Assembly: GCA_018970965.1 (NCBI GenBank) | Contig: JAGWVG010000106.1 | Coordinates: 1 to 6,281 of the forward strand | Length of the DNA stretch: 6,281 nucleotides | Source: Alphaproteobacteria bacterium | GTDB lineage: Bacteria > Pseudomonadota > Alphaproteobacteria > Sphingomonadales > Sphingomonadaceae | Direction of reading: 5' to 3' | Shown here: piece by piece, positions 1-4,700 of the stretch | How positions within the stretch are numbered: the stretch's first letter is position 1 | Layout of the letters: the number at the start of each line of letters is the position of its first letter | Translations under genes and position numbers: made by a program | The notes under the pieces: model-generated | The model's database searches: none | Seen by the model: the letters and a program-made list of their open reading frames with translations, nothing else | Told to the model about the DNA's origin: nothing

Positions 1-86
1 ACACATTAGGCAATATTGCCCTCGCTTGCCATGAGGAGATTATTCAAAAATCCAACGCCTCAATATCAGAGACTCGCGTTTTATGA
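1..86 (+). CDS. possible 3' end of an unknown gene entering from the left (partial)
   Basis: From position 3 one plus-strand frame stays open for 27 codons and ends in TGA at 84-86. The encoded tail begins TLGNIALACHEEII and ends SISETRVL. I do not recognise it. Third codon positions are less GC-rich than in the confident genes here, and the stretch is short enough to be open by chance. In its favour, sequence beyond the stop becomes even more AT-rich, as expected at a gene boundary, and the gene would converge tail to tail with the FNR regulator. The other two plus frames stop earlier. Whether it is real depends on sequence left of the window. Confidence 0.22.
   Translation, partial: TLGNIALACHEEIIQKSNASISETRVL
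9..20. repeat. 12-bp perfect palindrome GGCAATATTGCC
   Basis: GGCAATATTGCC equals its own reverse complement and does not extend further, since the flanking bases A8 and C21 do not pair. It could be a binding site for a dimeric regulator of the gene to the left, or chance. It lies inside the doubtful partial reading frame at 1-86; if that frame is real, the palindrome is coding sequence. Confidence 0.3.
41..80 (-). terminator. weak terminator-like hairpin downstream of the FNR gene
   Basis: Read on the minus strand, AACGC (80-76) can pair with GCGTT (58-54). A small inner CTC/GAG pairing is possible, and a run of five T follows (50-46). It is correctly placed to end the leftward transcript of the FNR gene, whose stop codon lies about 80 bp upstream. 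The stem is short, has a bulge, and the T-run starts three bases after it, so this is a poor intrinsic terminator at best. Confidence 0.25.
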
Positions 87-158
87 ATCTATTTTATCAC
101 TGTTTCAAATATTGAAAATGCCTGTATAAAAATAAATAAATTCTTTGTTTGTGATGTT
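87..158. other. AT-rich intergenic stretch with inverted repeat TTTCAA-ATA-TTGAAA
   Basis: This stretch is much richer in A and T than the genes around it. It contains an inverted repeat at 103-117 with 6-bp arms and a 3-bp centre. The arms are AT-rich with no suitable T-run after them, so an operator or chance is likelier than a terminator. On the minus strand a TAAAAT hexamer, with TTTTCA 16 bases upstream, could form a leftward promoter, but chance matches are expected in such AT-rich DNA. I see no gene here. Confidence 0.4.
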
Positions 159-860
159 TTAAGCCGCGTCGGCCAACTGTTCCAACCGGCGGCGATCCTT
201 GATGACCACGCGGCGACGATCGGGCAGTTCGATCATCTCCGCCTCTTTCAGTTTCGTCAGTTGGCGGCTGACAGTTTCAATGGTCAGGCCCAGCACATCA
301 CCCATTTGCTGGCGGTCCATGGGCAAATCAAATTCATTAAGGAAGGGCGCGATGGCGGAACAGCCGTTGCTGCCCAACCGATTGGAAATTTCAAGCAGCA
401 ACGTCGCGATCCGCTCACTTGCGGTTTTGCGGCCCAAAAGCATCATCCATTGGCGGGCGCGATCCAGCTCATCCAGCGTGCGCTGGAGCAGCTTGTGCTG
501 CAAATCGGGATGGTCTTTGGCAAAGCCATCAAAGGCGGCGCGCGTGAAGATGCACACTTCGGCATCGGTCAGCGCGGTCACGCCATAGGGGCTCTCTTTG
601 CCAAAGGGGCGGCCAATAAAATCTGAAGGAAAGACCACGCCCACAATCTGCTCGCGTCCATCCGCAGTCGAGACCGAGAGTTTAAGCACCCCCTGTATGA
701 CATTGGCGACAACCAACGCTTCATCGCCTTCCCAGACCAAGGTCTGGCCGCGCGTGACCATTTGCTTGCGGCCCAGTTTCGAAAGAGCCGCCAATTCTTC
801 GGCATCCAGAGCTGCGCAAATCGCGCGGTTCCGGACCAGACAAGCGTCGCAATCAGACAT
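159..860 (-). CDS. fnrL: FNR/FnrL-type oxygen-sensing transcription regulator (Crp/Fnr family)
   Basis: This 233-residue cytoplasmic regulator belongs to the Crp/Fnr family and probably switches genes between aerobic and oxygen-limited growth. Residues 4, 7 and 15 form a C-X2-C-X7-C cluster and Cys103 can supply the fourth ligand, as expected for an oxygen-labile [4Fe-4S] cluster. A cyclic-nucleotide-binding-like beta-roll spans roughly residues 20-115, followed by a long dimerisation helix (about 118-145). A winged helix-turn-helix lies at about 182-204. Its recognition helix reads LTIETVSRQL, with Glu195, Ser198 and Arg199 in the E-x-x-S-R pattern that in FNR reads TTGAT-N4-ATCAA sites. The ATG at 860 is chosen because it places the cysteine cluster at the extreme N-terminus, as in alphaproteobacterial FnrL/FnrN; no strong ribosome-binding site is visible before it. 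The phosphatase gene lies 78 bp upstream in the same orientation. FixK-type proteins are the main alternative, but they usually lack the full cluster. Confidence 0.92.
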   Translation of the reverse strand: MSDCDACLVRNRAICAALDAEELAALSKLGRKQMVTRGQTLVWEGDEALVVANVIQGVLKLSVSTADGREQIVGVVFPSDFIGRPFGKESPYGVTALTDAEVCIFTRAAFDGFAKDHPDLQHKLLQRTLDELDRARQWMMLLGRKTASERIATLLLEISNRLGSNGCSAIAPFLNEFDLPMDRQQMGDVLGLTIETVSRQLTKLKEAEMIELPDRRRVVIKDRRRLEQLADAA

Positions 861-886
861 GAGGTCTTGCTACAGGAAAGCGCCAA

Positions 887-931
887 TCTGGTCCAACCAA
901 AAACGATATTATTTGATCGGTTTAGACCAGA
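887..931. promoter_or_regulatory. long imperfect inverted repeat and half FNR site upstream of fnrL
   Basis: TCTGGTC (887-893) is mirrored exactly by GACCAGA (925-931). Past a small internal mismatch, AACC (895-898) pairs with GGTT (919-922), giving 11 paired bases around a 20-bp AT-rich centre. On the minus strand the centre contains ATCAA, a perfect half of the FNR consensus (plus-strand TTGAT at 913-917), and TAATAT, a passable -10 element. The other FNR half is poor (TTAGA at 922-926). The element fills much of the 78-bp gap between the phosphatase stop and the FNR start. It could be an operator, a control site for fnrL including autoregulation, or a transcript hairpin after the phosphatase gene. 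No T-run follows, which argues against an intrinsic terminator. Confidence 0.45.
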
Positions 932-938
932 AATAGGC

Positions 939-2603
939 TTATTTGCAGGTGGATGCCGACCCCGCGTCGAGATCAAGGCAGCGGCCATCAACCGAACCGG
1001 GGGCAATAGGCAGCCCAATCAAGCTCGCCAGCGTTGGCAGAATATCGACCGTTTCAACAGGTTGTGGCTGTTCAAAAGCGGTCAGGCCCTTGCGCCAAAA
1101 GAGAATGGGGACACGCCGATCATAATCCCACGCGCTGCCATGCGTTGCGACATAGCCTTTAACCCCGGCGGGCATCGGCTGCTGGCCATGCGGCAAGACA
1201 ACGTAAATATCGCCTGATCGCTCGGCCACAAAAGAGGCACGCACGCGCTGCGCCAGCGTCCACAAGGCAGGATTGCCAGACGGCACAGGCAGCGGCGCCA
1301 AATCGGCCTTGGTGAAGACGGCTGCGATCTTGCCCTGATATTGGCTTTCCAGAACGGTCTTCAAATAGGCCGCCGCTTCTGCACGACGCTCAACAGGCAC
1401 ATTGGGCGTGAACCAATAATCGCCTCCCAAAGCACGATTTTCAATCAGCGATCCCTGCCAACCAAATTGGCGCGCCAGAATTTGCGAGAGGACGGGCGCT
1501 GCCAATGTCAGCGTTGCGCGACCGGCGGCAGGATAAGCGTGGTCGGCATGACGTTCGGGCGCATCAAAGCCGCCATGGTCGGCACTCAGTGCGACAACAT
1601 AGTCGATCTTCTGCTTGTCCAACGCTGCAAAGAACTGGCCAAGGCGTGTATCAAGCGACACCATCTGGCCGCACATTTCTGGGCCTTCGGTGCCATAGCT
1701 ATGGCCAATATAATCGGTGGCCGACAGGCTGATCGCCAGCACATCGGTACCGGCCTTTTGGCCCAACTTATTGGCAGCGACCATGGATTCCGCAATATCG
1801 AGCGTCGCAATATCAATCGCGCGGGTGGTGCGGAAATCTTTCGCTGTATTATCCGGCTTATCGGTGCGTGGACCATCTTCCGGGCCGTCGCCGACTGTCA
1901 GCTTGCCGACGGCGATGGGCGACAGCTTTGCCAAGCATTGCGCGGGCAAAGGCGGGATGCTGGGCTTGGCCATCCATTGCGCAATTCGGGCATTCACACC
2001 CGCCAGCGCCGGAACGCTTTGTGCAACGCTGCTCGTGTCAGCCCCAACATAGGTGGTGAAGCCTTTGGCGCGCCAATCATACCACCATGTCTGATCCGCA
2101 TTGCGCCCCGCAAGCAGAGTCGCGCCACGGTCTTTACCGGACACCGCAAAGACCCGTGTCTGGCTGCCTGGCTGCGCCTTCAACCGATCGCCCAGAGTTT
2201 GCCAATCGGGGCCCAAATGCTTCAGCGACACGGTGTAATCATCATGCGTACTGCCGGGGACGCTTTCATCCTCAACACAGTAGATTTCATCAAATTTGGC
2301 CCCGCGCATGCCAAACCAATCATTGGCGGCAATGCCACTGCGCGCCGGATGCACCCCACTGGTGATGGTGGAATGGCCCGGGCAGGTTTCGGTCGCCGCA
2401 TGGCTTTGATAGCCACCGGGGAAGACCACGCCTTGCGTCAGGCGCTTCATCCCGCCCGTAAATTTGCCACGCCATTCCGAAAACAGGTCGCTGGAAAATT
2501 GATCGACAGAGATGACCACAACCAATTTGGGCGGCGTGGTTTCAGCTTGTGCTTGAACCGAAGTGAAAAAAGCAGCGGCCACAAGCCAGCGAGCGAACCT
2601 CAT
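939..2603 (-). CDS. phoK: secreted alkaline phosphatase, PhoK/SPAP type (nucleotide pyrophosphatase/phosphodiesterase superfamily)
   Basis: This exported 554-residue enzyme probably releases phosphate from phosphomonoesters in the periplasm or outside the cell, using two zinc ions and a threonine nucleophile. Residues 1-20 form a signal peptide (Arg-containing start, hydrophobic core, AQA before Glu21). Asp34 in VISVDQF is a metal ligand and Thr73 in TETCPGH is the nucleophile. Asn94 in AANDW matches the active-site Asn of PafA/PhoK. Lys157 and Arg159 in SGKDRGA form the K-x-R pair typical of monoesterases in this superfamily. Asp297 and His301 (ATDYIGH), Asp342 and His343 (SADHGG) and His488 (ATHGS) complete the metal sites. 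The length is close to Sphingomonas PhoK, about 559 residues. The mature protein has six cysteines (74, 109, 223, 311, 542, 553), allowing three disulfides. The start is the ATG at 2603, which has AGGAG seven bases before it; an in-frame TTG at 2621 would overlap that site. It is divergent from the disulfide reductase gene and upstream of fnrL. I see no PHO box. Confidence 0.93.
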   Translation of the reverse strand: MRFARWLVAAAFFTSVQAQAETTPPKLVVVISVDQFSSDLFSEWRGKFTGGMKRLTQGVVFPGGYQSHAATETCPGHSTITSGVHPARSGIAANDWFGMRGAKFDEIYCVEDESVPGSTHDDYTVSLKHLGPDWQTLGDRLKAQPGSQTRVFAVSGKDRGATLLAGRNADQTWWYDWRAKGFTTYVGADTSSVAQSVPALAGVNARIAQWMAKPSIPPLPAQCLAKLSPIAVGKLTVGDGPEDGPRTDKPDNTAKDFRTTRAIDIATLDIAESMVAANKLGQKAGTDVLAISLSATDYIGHSYGTEGPEMCGQMVSLDTRLGQFFAALDKQKIDYVVALSADHGGFDAPERHADHAYPAAGRATLTLAAPVLSQILARQFGWQGSLIENRALGGDYWFTPNVPVERRAEAAAYLKTVLESQYQGKIAAVFTKADLAPLPVPSGNPALWTLAQRVRASFVAERSGDIYVVLPHGQQPMPAGVKGYVATHGSAWDYDRRVPILFWRKGLTAFEQPQPVETVDILPTLASLIGLPIAPGSVDGRCLDLDAGSASTCK

Positions 2604-2651
2604 CCAAAGTCTCCTGTGCAATCAACTGCGTGCTTGGCTATAGAGTGCATC
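2604..2651. promoter_or_regulatory. 48-bp divergent control region between phosphatase and disulfide reductase genes
   Basis: Both start codons face away from this short gap, so it should hold ribosome-binding sites for both genes and parts of both promoters. The self-complementary hexamer CTATAG (2638-2643) could lie in a -10 element on either strand: TATAGA on plus, TATAGC on minus. If used rightward, transcription would begin at or very near the reductase ATG. The -35 elements would lie partly in the coding regions; I find no convincing one. ATCAA at 2621-2625 is only half of an FNR site. The specific promoter assignment is weak, while the divergent layout is clear. Confidence 0.45.
2610..2615 (-). 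promoter_or_regulatory. ribosome-binding site of the phosphatase gene
   Basis: On the minus strand AGGAGA lies immediately upstream of the phosphatase; its AGGAG core ends seven bases before the ATG at 2603. This decides the start: a longer reading frame from the TTG at 2621 would put this Shine-Dalgarno sequence inside the coding region and add a six-residue extension before the signal peptide. Confidence 0.8.
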
Positions 2652-4682
2652 ATGACCTCGCAAGGATTTTCCCTACGCGCCGTGCGCGACATGGCGATGA
2701 CGCTGGTGGCGGCCCTGCTGTGCTGGAGCGCACCTGCGCTGGCGCAGACGCACATCACAGCCAGATTGGCCGCCGAAAGCTTGGCTCCTAAGCCCGGCAG
2801 CACGGTGATGCTGGCCATTGATATGCAGCCTGAACCTGGCTGGCATGGCTATTGGAAGAACCCGGGCGATGCTGGCGTTGGTATAACGCTGGATTGGCAA
2901 TTGCCCAAGGGTGCCACTTTGGGGCCAATGCGCTGGCCTGTGCCAGAGAAACTCTTGGTGGCAGGCCTCATGAACCATGTGTTCAATGGCGATCATGCGC
3001 TGTTGCTGCCGCTGACGCTGCCCAAAGACATGCCACAGGGCACCAAAGTGCCGCTGCGCGCCAAAGCGCAATGGCTGGCCTGCACGGATAAAATCTGTGT
3101 GCCCGAACGAGGAGAGTTAGCGCTGGACTTGGTGGCGGGCGATGGCGCCATCCACACGGCGGAGCGTGTGCAATTTGATACATGGCGCGCAGCCTTAGCG
3201 ATGCCGTTGGGCAGCCCCACATATTTCGCACGCGATGGTGATAGGGTGCGTATTGGCGTGCCCTTGCCCGCCGCCATGCCATTGACGGACGCCTGGTTCT
3301 TTGCCGAAACGGAAAAGGCCTTGGTTTATGCTGCGCCTCAAAAAATTGGTCGCGTTGATAATTTTGTGATCATCGAAACCAAGGCCGCGCCTGACTTTGA
3401 CGCACAGACACTGCGCGGCGTGATTGCCACTTCTAAAGGCCGAGGATTTGAGATTGAGGCACGGCCCGGCGCTGTGCCCAGCATAGCAGAAAGCGGCTTG
3501 GGCCTAACCATCTTGCTCGCGCTGGGGGGTGCCCTGCTCGGCGGCCTTTTGCTCAACATCATGCCCTGTGTCTTCCCCGTGATCAGCCTCAAGGCGATGA
3601 GCCTTGCGCGCGCTGGGGGTGATGCGCGCGCCGCCAAGGCCGAAGCGCTGGCCTATGCCGCAGGCGTTATCCTCACCTGCCTTGCCTTGGGCGGGGCATT
3701 GCTGGCGTTGCGCGCCACAGGTGCCGCCATTGGATGGGCGTTTCAGCTGCAAGATCCGCGCATCATCTTCCTCCTGCTGTTGCTGGTGACTGCAATTGCC
3801 CTCAACCTTGCCCATGTGTTTCACTTGCGCGGCTTTGGCGGCGGCGAGGCGCTGGCCGGCAAGGATGGCGCCGCAGGCGCATTCTGGACCGGCGTTCTCG
3901 CAGCCTTTGTAGCAACCCCGTGTACCGGGCCCTTTATGGCGGCGGCCTTGGGTGCCGCACTGGTGCTGCCCACGCCTGCAGCCTTGGCGATTTTTGCCGG
4001 GCTAGGCCTTGGCCTTGCACTGCCCTTTTTGCTGATTGGGTTTATCCCCGCCGTGCGAAGCCGCCTGCCCAAGCCCGGGCCTTGGATGGCGCGCTTCCAA
4101 TCGATGCTCTCTGTTCCGATGTTCCTGACGGCCGCTGCGCTCGCTTGGCTCTTGTGGCGGCAAACTGGGGTGGCAGGGCTTGGCGTGGGTTTGGGCGCGA
4201 CAGCGGTTCTGGCGATCCTCCTATTTTGGATTGGACGGCAACAATCCAACGGGCGCTCGGCCGTAATGCCAAGCGCAGCCCTCGTGGTTGCCAGCCTTGC
4301 TGCTTTGCTGCTGCTTCCTCCTGCGGCGCCTCCCGCCAATCGCACTGTGGCGGGCGAGCCATTTAGCGAAGCTCGGTTGGTCGCTTTGCGTGCTGAAGGA
4401 AAACCCGTTTTCCTCTATTTCACCGCTGATTGGTGCCTGACTTGTAAAGTGAATGAGCAAGCCGCAATTGACCGCGAAGAAGTGCGCCAAGCCTTTGCCA
4501 AGGCGGGCATTGTGACGATGGTGGGGGATTGGACGAATGCCGACCCAGCCATTGGCCGCTTTTTAGAAGCCAATGGCCGGTCAGGCGTGCCCTATTATGT
4601 GTTTTACCCCAAAGACGGCGGTACGCCGCAAGACCTGCCACAAGTGCTGACCCCCGCCACGCTCACCGCTCTGGCGCGCTGA
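2652..4682 (+). CDS. dsbD: DsbD/ScsB-type transmembrane protein-disulfide reductase
   Basis: This 676-residue inner-membrane protein probably passes electrons from cytoplasmic thioredoxin across the membrane to periplasmic thiol partners such as DsbC-like isomerases or thioredoxin-like proteins. A signal sequence (to about residue 31, ending APALA) precedes a periplasmic immunoglobulin-like N-terminal domain with Cys144 and Cys149 in LACTDKICVP. About eight membrane segments follow (roughly 284-556), with Cys306 in MPCVFP and Cys424 in TPCTGPF, the expected redox pair of the membrane domain. The C-terminal thioredoxin-like domain has WCLTC (Cys595, Cys598) and a cis-proline at SGVP (Pro647). 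All three cysteine pairs are therefore intact. The C-X4-C spacing of the N-terminal pair differs from the C-X5-C of E. coli DsbD and resembles ScsB-type proteins. The ATG at 2652 is chosen because it begins the signal sequence and has a weak AGAG six bases before it; the ATG at 2691 is an alternative. Open sequence upstream of 2652 is antisense to the phosphatase gene and is not part of this protein. Confidence 0.93.
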   Translation: MTSQGFSLRAVRDMAMTLVAALLCWSAPALAQTHITARLAAESLAPKPGSTVMLAIDMQPEPGWHGYWKNPGDAGVGITLDWQLPKGATLGPMRWPVPEKLLVAGLMNHVFNGDHALLLPLTLPKDMPQGTKVPLRAKAQWLACTDKICVPERGELALDLVAGDGAIHTAERVQFDTWRAALAMPLGSPTYFARDGDRVRIGVPLPAAMPLTDAWFFAETEKALVYAAPQKIGRVDNFVIIETKAAPDFDAQTLRGVIATSKGRGFEIEARPGAVPSIAESGLGLTILLALGGALLGGLLLNIMPCVFPVISLKAMSLARAGGDARAAKAEALAYAAGVILTCLALGGALLALRATGAAIGWAFQLQDPRIIFLLLLLVTAIALNLAHVFHLRGFGGGEALAGKDGAAGAFWTGVLAAFVATPCTGPFMAAALGAALVLPTPAALAIFAGLGLGLALPFLLIGFIPAVRSRLPKPGPWMARFQSMLSVPMFLTAAALAWLLWRQTGVAGLGVGLGATAVLAILLFWIGRQQSNGRSAVMPSAALVVASLAALLLLPPAAPPANRTVAGEPFSEARLVALRAEGKPVFLYFTADWCLTCKVNEQAAIDREEVRQAFAKAGIVTMVGDWTNADPAIGRFLEANGRSGVPYYVFYPKDGGTPQDLPQVLTPATLTALAR

Positions 4683-4694
4683 ACCGAGCGGGGG
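4651..4694. terminator. possible bidirectional hairpin at the convergent gene ends
   Basis: CCCCCGC (4651-4657) pairs perfectly with GCGGGGG (4688-4694) across a 30-base loop that includes the last codons of the reductase. An alternative shorter pairing is CCGCTC (4666-4671) with GAGCGG (4686-4691). Only 18 bp separate the two convergent stop codons, so a shared end signal is expected here. Neither strand has a T-run after the stem and the loop is large, so the structure may not act as an intrinsic terminator. Confidence 0.25.
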
Positions 4695-4700
4695 CGCAAT

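Noticed and set aside
10..33. Tiny leftward reading frame MASEGNIA preceded by CTCCTC
   Set aside because: It has only eight codons and lacks a proper Shine-Dalgarno sequence, since the preceding bases are the complement of one.
2604..2621. TTG start giving six more residues on the phosphatase
   Set aside because: The ribosome-binding site AGGAG would fall inside the coding region, and the ATG at 2603 has ideal spacing and begins a typical signal peptide.
2621..2625. FNR site in the divergent promoter region
   Set aside because: Only ATCAA is present; the matching TTGAT half at the required spacing is absent, and a five-base match is expected often by chance.
1341..2651. N-terminal extension of the disulfide reductase
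   Set aside because: It is antisense to a phosphatase with every catalytic residue in place, has no recognisable domain, and would bury the reductase signal sequence in the middle of a protein.
3734..4366. Plus-strand open frame of 210 codons inside the reductase gene
   Set aside because: It overlaps the membrane and linker coding part of the reductase in another frame; the translation is rich in Arg, Ala, Cys and Gly and has no domain character.
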